From the NCBI GenBank assembly GCA_016709965.1, contig JADJLT010000001.1:1075001-1139000 (forward strand): 64,000 bases of DNA, given 5' to 3'. This DNA is from Betaproteobacteria bacterium (GTDB lineage Bacteria > Pseudomonadota > Gammaproteobacteria > Burkholderiales > Rhodocyclaceae). Both the position numbers and the translations under genes were made by a program. Positions 15,996 through 25,698 of this stretch are shown here, piece after piece (the first letter of the stretch is position 1; each line of letters starts with the position of its first letter). Below the pieces are notes generated by a model. It worked only from the letters and a program-made list of their open reading frames with translations. It ran no database searches and was not told the origin of the DNA.

Positions 15996-17366
15996 TCAAT
16001 CCTGAAAATGCCCTTCATCCCGATATTGCTGCAACTTGTAGCGCAATGTCCGCTCTGAAATCCCCAGCCTCTCAATGGCTTTCTTGCGCGAGCCCCCCAC
16101 CTCAGCCAGGGTGCTCAGAATATGCTCACGCTCCAAGTCTTTCATATTATCGGCTTTTTTCAGCGGCTCGGTTAATCCGGCGTCTGACAAAATTTCCTGA
16201 GAACGGTGGCCTGAAGGCTGGGTTTCAACATTAGGCCGCGACACGATATGCAAAGTTTCCGCGCCAATATGCTTCCCTGTCGCCATGATCAGCGCACGCT
16301 GAATGACATTCTCCAATTCGCGCACGTTGCCAGGCCATGAATGTGCCGTCAAAGCCGCTTCAGCTGCCGGCGTCAAGGACATGCCGGTCCGCCCGAAGCG
16401 CCCGCCATGTTCGGCGACAAAATACCGGGCAATGGCGACAATATCCTCGCGACGCTCTCGCAAGGCCGGAATCGCGACGGGAAACACACTGAGCCGATAG
16501 TAGAGATCCTCGCGAAATACACCTTTGGCAACAGCCTCAAGCATGTCGCGATTGGACGTCGCGATGATGCGGATATTCAGCGACACGGGCTTTTTGCCGC
16601 CAACCCGCTCAACCTCTCGCTCCTGAAGCACCCGCAACAACTTCGCCTGCAGACTCATGGGCATTTCAGTGACTTCATCAAGCAGCAATGTGCCATCCTG
16701 CGCCTGCTCGAACTTGCCCGCCTGCGCCTGCTGAGCCCCGGTAAACGCCCCTTTCTCGTAACCGAACAAAGTCGCTTCGAGAAGGCTGTCGGGAATCGCC
16801 GCGCAGTTGATGGCCACAAACGGGCCGCTCTTGCGAGCAGACTGGCGATGAATAAATCGGGCAACGACCTCTTTGCCCACCCCGGACTCCCCGGTGAGCA
16901 GCACGGTGGCATCGGTCTGTGCCACACGCTGGGCAATTGCAAACAACTCACGGCTGGCCGGGTCAATCGAAATAACGCCGTCACTCCCCTCGTTTTCCGG
17001 CAGTTCATATTTATTAATGTGCGCGAGAAGCGCCTTCGGCTCAAATGGCTTTAGCAGGAAGTCACAAGCGCCTGAACGCATGGCGTCAACGGCCTTCTCG
17101 ACCTCGGCATAGGCGGTCATCAGCACCACGGGCAGATGGGGCAAACGACCGCGAATTTCCTTGAGCAACACAATGCCATCCATTGGCATCATGCGGACAT
17201 CGCTGATCACGATTGAAAATGCCTGCTCCCCCAGCGCCTTGAGGGCGGCCTCCCCGCCATCGACAGCCACATACGGGCGCCCCGCCAGCTCCAAGGTATC
17301 GCCGATTGCTTCGCGCAAGCTGGGATCGTCCTCAACAACCAATATCGGCAAACTGTGTTCTGCCAT
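15996..17366 (-). CDS. fleR: sigma-54-dependent response regulator FleR (FlrC)
   Basis: 456 residues in the NtrC plan. The receiver domain (about 5-120) has ISDVRMMPMDG with the phospho-accepting aspartate. The AAA+ domain (about 135-370) has GESGVGKE (Walker A), GAFTGA (sigma-54 contact loop) and LLLDEVTEMP (Walker B). A Fis-type helix-turn-helix (about 410-450, RKKAIERLGISERTLRYKL) ends the protein. All motifs needed to activate sigma-54 promoters are intact. It is the output partner of fleS, one base upstream, and would activate the -24/-12 type sites before fliE, fliK and flgB. Start chosen at MAEHSL. Confidence 0.96.
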   Translation of the reverse strand: MAEHSLPILVVEDDPSLREAIGDTLELAGRPYVAVDGGEAALKALGEQAFSIVISDVRMMPMDGIVLLKEIRGRLPHLPVVLMTAYAEVEKAVDAMRSGACDFLLKPFEPKALLAHINKYELPENEGSDGVISIDPASRELFAIAQRVAQTDATVLLTGESGVGKEVVARFIHRQSARKSGPFVAINCAAIPDSLLEATLFGYEKGAFTGAQQAQAGKFEQAQDGTLLLDEVTEMPMSLQAKLLRVLQEREVERVGGKKPVSLNIRIIATSNRDMLEAVAKGVFREDLYYRLSVFPVAIPALRERREDIVAIARYFVAEHGGRFGRTGMSLTPAAEAALTAHSWPGNVRELENVIQRALIMATGKHIGAETLHIVSRPNVETQPSGHRSQEILSDAGLTEPLKKADNMKDLEREHILSTLAEVGGSRKKAIERLGISERTLRYKLQQYRDEGHFQD

Positions 17367-17367
17367 T

Positions 17368-18546
17368 TTATTCAGTTCCGTTCTCTGCCAAGCCAACTGG
17401 CAGCGTCATGACAAACTCCGCCCCGGAACCGGGTTCGGAAACAAGCGCTATCGCGCCGCCGTGAGCTCTTGCTACGCCAAGGGCAATGGCCAGACCAAGG
17501 CCGGTTCCCTGTCCTTTGGTCGTAAAAAACGGTTCAAATATTCGAGCCTTGGCTTCGCGGGTAATTCCTGAACCGCTGTCGCACACACCAATCAACAGCG
17601 TGTCGCCGCGGCGATTGCCGGAGAGGCAAATTTTGCCGCCTGCCGGTGTCGCTTGCAGGGCATTTTCGAGCAGGTTGACCAGCGCACCAAAGAGGGATTT
17701 TCTACTACCAACGATGACCGCCCCTTCACAACGATCAATCACTGAAAAATCCACACCATGTTCCCGCATCAACGGCTCAACGGTTTGGGCTGCCTCCGCG
17801 AGCAAATCGCCAGCCGCGATGACGTCCCGCCCGATGCTTTCGCCCCGCGCAAAAAGCAGTACATCCTGAATCAAGCGCTCAAGCCTACGCAATTGGCCAG
17901 TAGCCTTTTCGGCAAAGCGTGCACGCATCTCATCGGGCACCCCGGCTTGACCAAGATTGGATGTGTGAAGCAACGCCGCAGCCAACGGTGTGCGCAATTG
18001 ATGCGCCAATGAGGCGGCCATTTCGCCCATGGCCGCCAAGCGCTGATTACGCTCAAGTTCGGTTTGCATTCGGTGCGCCGCCGTCACGTCATGAATCAGC
18101 AGTATTTTCCCACCGCCGGATGGCAAAGCACTTTCCGCAATAGACACGCGACCATCGCCAAGTAACCATTCGCCGACAGTCATGGTCGGCTCAAGACTGG
18201 CGCGCGCCACATCCCCCCAGTGCCGCCCCAGCATCTCGGCACCAAAGAGCGCCATGGCGGCAGGATTGACCGCAATCACAACAGCCGTCGAATTGAGCAG
18301 GACGACCCCGGCAGGCAAAGCATCGAGCAAAGACGACAAACGTTCGGAAAGCGCCTCTTTTTCCTGATATTGCCTGCGCAACTCACCATTGGCTATGGCC
18401 AGCTCTTCAGTCAGCGATGCAGCGCGCAGTTGTAACGCCTCATATGCCTGAGTCAACTCGGCCGAAACCTGGTTGAACATGGCAAACGCACGTTGCAATT
18501 CGGCGGTCTTGGTGTCGTGATCTGGCATTACGGGATTGGTTTGCAC
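17368..18546 (-). CDS. fleS: flagellar sensor histidine kinase FleS (FlrB)
   Basis: 392 residues with no membrane segment, so a soluble kinase. An N-terminal coiled coil (about 10-70) leads to a PAS domain (about 70-135, LLDALPAGVVLLNSTAVVIAV), then the dimerisation helix with the phospho-accepting histidine in SLAHQLRTPLAAALL. The ATPase domain has the N box LVNLLENALQATPAGG, DSGSGIT and FFTTKGQGTGLGLAI. FleS phosphorylates FleR. It is divergent from fliF with 117 bases between. Confidence 0.95.
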   Translation of the reverse strand: MQTNPVMPDHDTKTAELQRAFAMFNQVSAELTQAYEALQLRAASLTEELAIANGELRRQYQEKEALSERLSSLLDALPAGVVLLNSTAVVIAVNPAAMALFGAEMLGRHWGDVARASLEPTMTVGEWLLGDGRVSIAESALPSGGGKILLIHDVTAAHRMQTELERNQRLAAMGEMAASLAHQLRTPLAAALLHTSNLGQAGVPDEMRARFAEKATGQLRRLERLIQDVLLFARGESIGRDVIAAGDLLAEAAQTVEPLMREHGVDFSVIDRCEGAVIVGSRKSLFGALVNLLENALQATPAGGKICLSGNRRGDTLLIGVCDSGSGITREAKARIFEPFFTTKGQGTGLGLAIALGVARAHGGAIALVSEPGSGAEFVMTLPVGLAENGTE

Positions 18547-18611
18547 CGCTTCGATAGAAAAAGATAGGGTGGATTCAGTGCGGGTAATAGTAGAATATTT
18601 CTAGGAAAATT

Positions 18612-18626
18612 TGGCTTCTCGATTGA
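18612..18626 (+). promoter_or_regulatory. possible sigma-54 promoter of fliF (imperfect)
   Basis: TGGC at 18612-18615 and TTGA at 18623-18626 keep the -24/-12 spacing, but the -12 element has A in place of the conserved C. It lies 38 bases before the fliF ATG. fliF operons of this kind are commonly sigma-54 dependent. Confidence 0.35.
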
Positions 18627-18663
18627 TTCTTCTTCTGTTTCACCGTAATTTGACCGGCTATTG

Positions 18664-20421
18664 ATGGCAGCAACCACTGAGACGACAGCAGGAACAGCAC
18701 CGGACGGAAACCCGGTGGAGCGTCTGCGCGACGCCTTCAACCGGCTCGGCAGCCAGCAGAAACTTGTCTTCATGGTCGCGGTGGCAGCAATTTTTGCCAT
18801 CATTGTTGGCACGATACTCTGGAGTCGCCAGCCTGACTGGAAAACACTGTTCTCCAACCTGACAGAAAAAGATGGTGGCGCTATCGTCACCATTCTGGAG
18901 CAGCAGAACGTACCGCATCGCTATACCGACAACGGCGCATTGCAGGTACCCGCCGATCGTGTGCACGAAGTAAGACTCAAGCTTGCCTCGCAAGGACTGC
19001 CCCGCGGCGGCATGATTGGCTTCGAGCTGATGGAGAACCAGAAATTCGGTGTCAGCCAGTTTGCCGAGCAGGTCAACTACCAACGTGGTCTCGAAGGCGA
19101 ACTGGCGCGCACCATCCAGTCGATCGGCGCCATTCAGTCAGCCCGCGTGCACTTGGCGATACCAAAACCTTCCGTATTCGTACGAGAAGAGCAGAAGCCG
19201 ACAGCTTCGGTCATGCTCAGCCTGTACCCAGGGCGTAGCCTTGATGGCGCCCAGATTGCCGGCATCACCCATCTGGTCTCCTCCAGCGTGCCGCAGCTCC
19301 CAGCCAGCAATGTGGCGGTCATTGACCAGAGTGGGGCTTTGCTCTCCCAGCTCAAGGACAAGCAAACTGAAGCCGGCCTGGACCCTACCCAGATTAAATA
19401 TGTTCGTGATGTAGAAAGCAGCATCATCAAGCGTATTTCCGAAATTCTCAGTCCTATGCTGGGTCAGGACAATTTCAAGGTGCAGGTTGCGGCCGATATC
19501 GACTTTTCACAAAGCGAGCAAACTGCTGAAACCTATCGCCCGAACAACACACCGGAAAGCGCCAGCATCCGCAGCCGCCAAAACAACGAAAGCGCGAGCG
19601 TCAATCAAGCTACCGGCGGCGTGCCTGGGGCACTGACCAACCAACCGCCTGTTCCGGCGACCGCGCCCTTAACGCAGCCCCCCACAGGCAACTCCCCCGG
19701 TCAACCGGGAAAACCGGGCGAAATTCAAGGAAAAGTCGACGCCGCGGGCATCACCGCGCCACTCAATGCAGCCGGTCAGCCGATCAGCACCAGCAAAAAT
19801 GCAACAATCAACTACGAAGTCGACAAGACCATCCGTCACACCAAGCAAGGTATGGGCGATATCCGGCGCCTTTCAGCAGCCATCGTGGTTAATCACCGCA
19901 AGGATGTCGACAAGAATGGACAGCCGGTCAGTAAGCCACTTCCCGAAGCGGAGATGAAGCAGCTCAACGAACTGGTCCGCGAAGCAATGGGCTACAACAA
20001 GGAACGCGGCGATACCATTTCGGTAGCCAACGCCCCATTCACTGCTGTTGACAAGAGTGAAGCCGAATTGCCGGTCTGGAAAGATCCTGAAAACATTTCC
20101 TACATCAAGGATCTACTGAAATACCTCCTGATCGCAGGTATCGTCGCCTTCCTTTACCTGAAGGTCATCCAGCCTTCGGTAAAGACCATGTTCTCCCCCC
20201 CCAAGGATGCAGTGGGGTCGCACGGGCAGGGTGAAGGCAGAATTTCGGCACATGGCGATGGTGACGGAAGTGGAACGACAGAAGCCGGAGAAGACGGCGC
20301 CACCCAAGTACACATCGACCATTATGTGGTCATGATCCAGAAAGCACGTGAGCTCGCCGACAAAGACCCGAAAGCCGTAGCCAACATTATCAAGGATTGG
20401 ATGGGCGTCAATGGCAACTAG
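18664..20421 (+). CDS. fliF: flagellar MS-ring protein FliF
   Basis: 585 residues. The first membrane segment is at about 35-55 (FMVAVAAIFAIIVGTILW), then a large periplasmic region with ring-building motifs including YQRGLEGELARTIQSI and the SARVHLAIPKPSVF segment, a Pro/Gly-rich linker (about 310-350), a second membrane segment near 480-500 and a cytoplasmic tail that binds FliG. FliF is the first structure assembled. The start is the ATG at 18664, with a TTG directly before. It begins the fliFGHIJ run; fliG overlaps its end by 11 bases. Confidence 0.97.
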   Translation: MAATTETTAGTAPDGNPVERLRDAFNRLGSQQKLVFMVAVAAIFAIIVGTILWSRQPDWKTLFSNLTEKDGGAIVTILEQQNVPHRYTDNGALQVPADRVHEVRLKLASQGLPRGGMIGFELMENQKFGVSQFAEQVNYQRGLEGELARTIQSIGAIQSARVHLAIPKPSVFVREEQKPTASVMLSLYPGRSLDGAQIAGITHLVSSSVPQLPASNVAVIDQSGALLSQLKDKQTEAGLDPTQIKYVRDVESSIIKRISEILSPMLGQDNFKVQVAADIDFSQSEQTAETYRPNNTPESASIRSRQNNESASVNQATGGVPGALTNQPPVPATAPLTQPPTGNSPGQPGKPGEIQGKVDAAGITAPLNAAGQPISTSKNATINYEVDKTIRHTKQGMGDIRRLSAAIVVNHRKDVDKNGQPVSKPLPEAEMKQLNELVREAMGYNKERGDTISVANAPFTAVDKSEAELPVWKDPENISYIKDLLKYLLIAGIVAFLYLKVIQPSVKTMFSPPKDAVGSHGQGEGRISAHGDGDGSGTTEAGEDGATQVHIDHYVVMIQKARELADKDPKAVANIIKDWMGVNGN

Positions 20422-21415
20422 CCCTGAAGAAGGCCTCGAAAAGAGCGCCACGCTACTTATTGCACTCGGCGAAGATCACGCTGCCGAAGTACTCAAGCAT
20501 CTCGGCCCCAGAGAGGTGCAGAAGCTCGGCCATGCAATGGCCTTGTTGAAATCCGTTCCTCGCACTAAAGTCGAAGGAATTCTCAGTGAGTTTCACCAGA
20601 TCGCAGAGGAGCAGTCAGCGGTTCACGTCGATACCGATGCGTACATCCGCAACGTACTTAACAAAGCCCTGGGCGACGACAAGGCCTCAAACCTCATTTC
20701 GCGCATTCTGCAAACAGGAGAAACCTCCGGCATTGAAGGATTGAAGTGGATGGACGCGACCACCGTCGCCGACCTGATTAAAAACGAGCACCCGCAAATC
20801 ATCGCGACAATTCTCGTTCATCTGGAACACGACCATGCCAGCGAAATTCTCAATCATTTCACGGAGCGTTTGCGCAACGATGTCGTGCTCCGTATTGCTA
20901 CGCTTGAAGGCATCCAGCCCGCTGCGCTCAAGGAACTTAACGAGGCCATGATGCGTATCCTAGCGGGCTCATCCAGTGTCAAGCGCACGGCCATGGGCGG
21001 CGTACGAACCGTTGCAGAAATTCTCAATTTCATTGGCACCAACAACGAAACTTCGGTTGTCGACGCCATTCGCGAATACGATCCCGATCTCGCGCAAAAG
21101 ATTCTCGACGAAATGTTTGTTTTCGAAAATCTGCTGGAAATCGACGACCGTTCCATTCAACTCATCCTTCGCGAAGTTCAGTCCGATTCCCTGATCCTCG
21201 CACTCAAAGGAGCCTCCCCAGAATTGCGCGAGAAAATCTTCAAGAACATGTCACAGCGTGCCGCTGAAATGTTGCGAGAAGACCTGGAGTCAAAGGGGCC
21301 GGTCCGACTATCCGAGGTCGAGGCCGAACAGAAGGAAATTCTAAAGGTCGTTCGCCGCCTTGCCGACGAGGGACAAATTGTCCTCGGTGGCGCCGGCGGC
21401 GAGCAGATGCTCTAA
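20411..21415 (+). CDS. fliG: flagellar motor switch protein FliG
   Basis: 334 residues with the three FliG domains: N-terminal FliF-binding (about 1-100), middle with the ExxxHPQ motif seen as NEHPQIIA (about 125-130), and C-terminal torque-generating domain (about 240-334) with the charged helix around VFENLLEIDDRSIQLILREV. The charged residues that face the stator are present. Length matches the family. It overlaps fliF by 11 bases, so it is coupled. Confidence 0.97.
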   Translation: MATSPEEGLEKSATLLIALGEDHAAEVLKHLGPREVQKLGHAMALLKSVPRTKVEGILSEFHQIAEEQSAVHVDTDAYIRNVLNKALGDDKASNLISRILQTGETSGIEGLKWMDATTVADLIKNEHPQIIATILVHLEHDHASEILNHFTERLRNDVVLRIATLEGIQPAALKELNEAMMRILAGSSSVKRTAMGGVRTVAEILNFIGTNNETSVVDAIREYDPDLAQKILDEMFVFENLLEIDDRSIQLILREVQSDSLILALKGASPELREKIFKNMSQRAAEMLREDLESKGPVRLSEVEAEQKEILKVVRRLADEGQIVLGGAGGEQML

Positions 21416-21418
21416 CCC

Positions 21419-22129
21419 ATGTCAGGCTTCATTCCCAAAGAGCGACTTGCCGGCTATCAACGCTGGCAAGTTACCTCCTTCGATAAAGCGGCTCAGCCAA
21501 GCGCCGAAAAAATTGCGGCTGCGCCCCCCAAGGAAATACCTTCAAGCAATTCGAATGTGGCCGAGACAATCGTCGAAATGCCCTTTCCCACAGCAGATGC
21601 GCTTCAACAAATCAATGAGGAAGCTCGCACCGAAGGATTTAGGGTCGGCTACGAAGAAGGCCGAGCGGCCATCGAAGCTGAGCTGGCGAAAAACGCGGAT
21701 AACCAGATTCAGCAACTCTGCGCCATTGTCGGAAATCTGCATGTTTCAATCGCCCACTTGGACCAAAACATTGCTGATCAGCTACTCGATCTCGGACTTG
21801 AAATTGCCACGCAAGTCTTGCGTGGCAGCCTGTCCGTGCAGCGCGACCTGCTGCTACCAACAATACGCGAGGCAATTGCCGACCTTCCCTTCCATCATGG
21901 AGCAATTTCATTGCACCTGAATCCGGAAGATGTAAACGTCCTGCGCACAGCCCTGACCGAACAACTCGCCCATACTGGTGCCCACATCGTACCGGACAGC
22001 AACATCTCTCCAGGCGGTTGCCAAATTACCGCTGGCAATTGCGGTATCGACGCAACTATCGAAACGCGCTGGAAGCGTGTCATTGAAGCCATTGGCGCCA
22101 ATCCGCAAGAATGGCTGAACGAGACTTAA
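21419..22129 (+). CDS. fliH: flagellar export ATPase regulator FliH
   Basis: 236 residues. A charged N-terminal segment with FIPKERLAGYQRW is followed by a helical middle containing small-residue-rich repeats (EGFRVGYEEGRAA) and a C-terminal domain like F-ATPase delta. FliH holds the FliI ATPase at the export gate. It starts 3 bases after fliG and overlaps fliI by 19 bases. Confidence 0.95.
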   Translation: MSGFIPKERLAGYQRWQVTSFDKAAQPSAEKIAAAPPKEIPSSNSNVAETIVEMPFPTADALQQINEEARTEGFRVGYEEGRAAIEAELAKNADNQIQQLCAIVGNLHVSIAHLDQNIADQLLDLGLEIATQVLRGSLSVQRDLLLPTIREAIADLPFHHGAISLHLNPEDVNVLRTALTEQLAHTGAHIVPDSNISPGGCQITAGNCGIDATIETRWKRVIEAIGANPQEWLNET

Positions 22130-23529
22130 CCCTTCCCCTACCCGATCATATCGGGCGCTGGCAGCGGTTTCTCGCCTACTGCCAAAATTCGGCCGCCCAG
22201 GCCCAGCCACTCTGGCCGAGTGGTCGCCTTACCAGAATAAATGGTCTGGTGATGGAGGCCACAGGACTCAAACTACCACTTGGCAGCACCTGTCGAATCG
22301 TTCCTAGCGGTGGCGCCCCGGTTGAAGCAGAAGTCGTTGGCTTTGCCAATGAGAAACTCTATCTAATGCCGTCCGATGATGTCTTTGGACTTGCTCCGGG
22401 TGCCAAGGTTGAAGCCTGCGACCCGCCATCGCCCCCGCCCTGCATTGATTTTCCGGGAATAAAAAGACGACGTGCCATTGACCGCGCCAAACAGGTTCCG
22501 GTCGGTAACGAATTACTGGGCCGAGTTCTTGATGGTGTGGGGCGCCCACTCGACAACAAGGGCCCAATAGTTACCGAGTCGTCTCGCTCGCTTCAAAGCC
22601 GGCCATTCAATCCGATGATGCGCGCCTCAATCGATAAGCCGCTGGATGTAGGCATTCGCGCGATCAACTCTCTTTTGACAGTCGGACGCGGCCAACGCAT
22701 GGGGCTATTTGCTGGGTCCGGAGTAGGAAAATCGGTATTGCTTGGCATGATGGCCCGCTATACAGAGGCTGAGGTTATTGTCGTTGGACTGATTGGCGAA
22801 CGCGGGCGAGAGGTCAAAGAGTTCATCGAACAAATTCTTGGAGAAGAGGGAATGCGGCGCGCGGTCGTCGTAGCAGCGCCGGCAGATACCGGCCCGCTAA
22901 TGCGGCTACAGGGTGCGGCATACGCCACGACAATCGCCGAGTATTTTCGTGACCAAGGCAAGCAGGTGCTATTGATCATGGACTCTCTAACCCGCTATGC
23001 AATGGCTCAACGTGAAATTGCCTTGGCCATTGGAGAACCTCCCGCCACCCGCGGCTATCCGCCATCCGTATTTGCCCGCCTACCGCAACTTGTTGAGCGA
23101 GCCGGAAATGGGCGGGTTGGCGGCGGTTCGATCACCGCCTTTTATACCGTGCTCGCTGAAGGTGACGACCAACAAGACCCCATCGCCGACTCGGCACGCG
23201 CCATTCTGGATGGCCATATTGTGTTGTCACGCACCTTGGCCGATGCCGGGCATTACCCTGCAATTGACATTGAACAATCAATTAGCCGAGCCATGGTGAG
23301 CTTGATCGACAACGATCAACTTGAAAACATACGAAAATTCAAAGTATTTTTTTCAAGATATCAGCGTTCACGTGACCTGATTTCGGTAGGCGCATATTCT
23401 CCAGGCTCCGACCCGGTCCTCGACCAAGCGATTGGCGCATATCCGAAGATGGAGCATTTTCTACAGCAGCAACTAACTGAGCAATCCAGTTTCCCGGCCA
23501 GCATAGAGGCCTTGAAAAATCTCTTCTAA
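22111..23529 (+). CDS. fliI: flagellum-specific ATPase FliI
   Basis: 472 residues, related to F1 beta. Walker A is AGSGVGKS at 201-208, the glutamate region GLIGERGREVKEF follows, and the Walker B strand is VLLIMDSLTRYAMA. FliI unfolds export substrates and their chaperones and energises entry into the export gate with FliH and FliJ. It lies between fliH and fliJ, 6 bases before fliJ. Confidence 0.98.
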   Translation: MAERDLTLPLPDHIGRWQRFLAYCQNSAAQAQPLWPSGRLTRINGLVMEATGLKLPLGSTCRIVPSGGAPVEAEVVGFANEKLYLMPSDDVFGLAPGAKVEACDPPSPPPCIDFPGIKRRRAIDRAKQVPVGNELLGRVLDGVGRPLDNKGPIVTESSRSLQSRPFNPMMRASIDKPLDVGIRAINSLLTVGRGQRMGLFAGSGVGKSVLLGMMARYTEAEVIVVGLIGERGREVKEFIEQILGEEGMRRAVVVAAPADTGPLMRLQGAAYATTIAEYFRDQGKQVLLIMDSLTRYAMAQREIALAIGEPPATRGYPPSVFARLPQLVERAGNGRVGGGSITAFYTVLAEGDDQQDPIADSARAILDGHIVLSRTLADAGHYPAIDIEQSISRAMVSLIDNDQLENIRKFKVFFSRYQRSRDLISVGAYSPGSDPVLDQAIGAYPKMEHFLQQQLTEQSSFPASIEALKNLF

Positions 23530-23535
23530 CCGAAC

Positions 23536-23997
23536 ATGACACAAGCCTTCTCACTGCAACCATTGCTCGAGGTCATGCAGACACGCTCAGATGAAGCCAC
23601 GCGCAAGCTAGGCAAATTAATCGCTGCCGAGCAAAGTCAGCGTAGCCGTTTAGAGATGCTTGAACAGTACCGTGATGAATACGCTCAACGCTTGCGTGAT
23701 GCCACAATGCAAGGCGTCACACGCTTCATACTGCTGAATTATCAAGCCTTTCTTGCCAGGATAGACGAAGCAATTTCACAACAGCGAATTGCCGTTGAGA
23801 CCTCAGAACTGAGCACCAAAGCCGGCAAGGATCACTGGCAGGAACAGAACAAAAAGCTAAAGGCAATTGATACTCTCTCGCTGCGCCACGACGCTCGTAT
23901 GCGCTACCGCGAAAACCGGCAGGACCAAAAGCTACAAGACGAATTCTCTTCAAGAAAATACAGCATCAAGGAGAATTCCGAGGACGGCGACCTCTAG
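23536..23997 (+). CDS. fliJ: flagellar export chaperone FliJ
   Basis: 153 residues forming a long antiparallel coiled coil (about 10-135) rich in Arg/Gln/Glu, the FliJ plan resembling the F-ATPase gamma stalk. Key stretch: QQRIAVETSELSTKAGKDHW. It links the ATPase ring to the FlhA gate. It is the last gene of the fliFGHIJ run. Confidence 0.93.
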   Translation: MTQAFSLQPLLEVMQTRSDEATRKLGKLIAAEQSQRSRLEMLEQYRDEYAQRLRDATMQGVTRFILLNYQAFLARIDEAISQQRIAVETSELSTKAGKDHWQEQNKKLKAIDTLSLRHDARMRYRENRQDQKLQDEFSSRKYSIKENSEDGDL

Positions 23998-24008
23998 AGA
24001 ATAGTATT

Positions 24009-24023
24009 AGGCATATATATTGC
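24009..24023 (+). promoter_or_regulatory. sigma-54 promoter of fliK-fliR operon
   Basis: AGGCATATATATTGC has GG at the -24 and GC at the -12 positions with correct spacing, and a full TTGC -12 core. It lies in the 64-base gap between fliJ and fliK, 38 bases before the fliK ATG. Confidence 0.65.
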
Positions 24024-24061
24024 TCAAGTGTTAGCAAATAAGTATCTACTTTGGGGGTTGC

Positions 24062-25093
24062 ATGAGCGTCAGTATCGTTTCCAACACCGCTGCCAACCTT
24101 GGCATCTCTGCTTCCGGCGCTGCGGCATCACCAATCAATGAATTACCTGCTGATTTTGCGACATTACTATTCGCTCAAACCCGGGGTGCGGCTCAATCGC
24201 AAATCACAGCCTCGACCGCGGGCTTGTCGAATAAATTGGAAAATAGTGGAATGCTGGCGGACAAAGCAGAAAAGTCGGGTGATGAACCATTCGATTCTGC
24301 AATGCTTGGTGCCATGCTCGGCATACTTCAGCCACCAGTTGCAAGCCCTCAACCACAGAACGTGGCGAGCTTCGGGTCGGGCAACCACGAAGACAACGCG
24401 CTCCTTGAGACACCTTCCGAATTAACGTCGCCAATCAAATCAGAATCAAACGGTGCTGACTCAAAATCAACAAGCAAAGAAAATGGCAGCTTAATAAATT
24501 CGCTTCAAGAGAAAGCCCCCCCGATCGCCGCATTGGCAAATGAAGCGGCAAATATTGCCGCCGACTCGCCCGGCAATCATGGCCCATCTCCGGGTTTCGA
24601 TCTTGCACTGACCAATGTGGCTTTTCCTCAAGAAAAACTGGACCCTAAACAGGTTGCGGTAAGTACACCGCTAACTAGCCCGACATGGCCGGAGAAATTC
24701 GGCGAAAGAATTGTCTGGCTCGCAAAAAATAATCAACAATCCGCTCAAATCAATATTAATCCACCTCAATTGGGCCCGGTGCAGATCACGCTTAATCTGA
24801 GCGGCGACCAAGCAAATGCCATATTTACCTCACCGCACCCGGAAGTTCGACAGTCCATTGAAGCAAGCTTGCCTCAACTGAGAGAAATGCTGGCTTCCGT
24901 TGGCATCAGCCTTGGGGATGCCAACGTTGGCGCCAATTTTTCCCAACAAAGCCAGCATCAACCCTTTCTGTCGGGAAACAGAAACCAATCAATGGGTGAA
25001 AACGCTATACTCCCGGCAAACGAGAAAGCTGCAACTATCGCAAGCTCGCAGGCTCTCCAAAGGGGCCGCGGACTGGTAGATTTGTTCGCCTGA
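24062..25093 (+). CDS. fliK: flagellar hook-length control protein FliK
   Basis: 343 residues. The long N-terminal and middle ruler region (about 1-215) is Ser/Pro/Ala/Asn rich and poorly conserved. The C-terminal switch domain (about 220-310) has NNQQSAQININPPQLGPVQI and LPQLREMLASVGISLGDANV, the core FliK_C motifs. FliK measures the hook and touches FlhB to switch substrate class. It is distinct from the FliK-like gene at 13368-14492. It begins the run fliK-fliL-fliM-fliN-fliO-fliP-fliQ-fliR. Confidence 0.93.
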   Translation: MSVSIVSNTAANLGISASGAAASPINELPADFATLLFAQTRGAAQSQITASTAGLSNKLENSGMLADKAEKSGDEPFDSAMLGAMLGILQPPVASPQPQNVASFGSGNHEDNALLETPSELTSPIKSESNGADSKSTSKENGSLINSLQEKAPPIAALANEAANIAADSPGNHGPSPGFDLALTNVAFPQEKLDPKQVAVSTPLTSPTWPEKFGERIVWLAKNNQQSAQININPPQLGPVQITLNLSGDQANAIFTSPHPEVRQSIEASLPQLREMLASVGISLGDANVGANFSQQSQHQPFLSGNRNQSMGENAILPANEKAATIASSQALQRGRGLVDLFA

Positions 25094-25122
25094 CCACAAA
25101 GGGATACAAGAGAGGAAGATTC

Positions 25123-25692
25123 ATGGCCAAGGATGCCAAGCCAGCGGACGACGGGGTTGCCGAGCCCCCCAAAAAAAGCAAAAAACTGTTGATCATCATC
25201 CTCACTGTCGTTCTGCTTGTAGTTCTTGGCGGCGGCGGTGCTGCGTACATGCTTCTCAAGAAGGGTGATCACTCAGAAGATGGCGATGAGGAAGTCCCGG
25301 AAGAAACCACCAAGTCCAAGAAAAAAGACAAGAAAAAAGAGGCTCACGCTGCGCCTGTTTTCGTAAATCTCGAGGCATTCACAGTGAACCTGGTGCCTGA
25401 AACCGGAGACCAGTACCTACAGGTGATCGTCTCTCTTGAAATCGAGGATCCGGCCGAAGAGCCTACCCTCAAAACGCAGATGCCAAAAATTCGCAATAAT
25501 CTGACTTTGCTACTCTCCTCCAAGAAAGCCTCGGAGTTGTTGACAAAGGAGGGTAAGGAGCAGCTGGCTGAAACATTGAAAGACGAGATCAATTCCGTCA
25601 TCAATCCGCCAAAGAAAAACAGAAAGGGCGAAATGGTCACGCCGGAAGGCCCTGTCAAGTCTGTTCTTTTCACCTCCTTCATTATTCAGTAA
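25123..25692 (+). CDS. fliL: flagellar basal body-associated protein FliL
   Basis: 189 residues with one N-terminal membrane segment (about 24-46, LLIIILTVVLLVVLGGGG), an acidic then Lys-rich linker (about 50-80) and a periplasmic domain (about 85-189). FliL forms a ring round the stators and strengthens torque. It lies 29 bases after fliK and 6 bases before fliM. Confidence 0.95.
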   Translation: MAKDAKPADDGVAEPPKKSKKLLIIILTVVLLVVLGGGGAAYMLLKKGDHSEDGDEEVPEETTKSKKKDKKKEAHAAPVFVNLEAFTVNLVPETGDQYLQVIVSLEIEDPAEEPTLKTQMPKIRNNLTLLLSSKKASELLTKEGKEQLAETLKDEINSVINPPKKNRKGEMVTPEGPVKSVLFTSFIIQ

Positions 25693-25698
25693 GGAGCC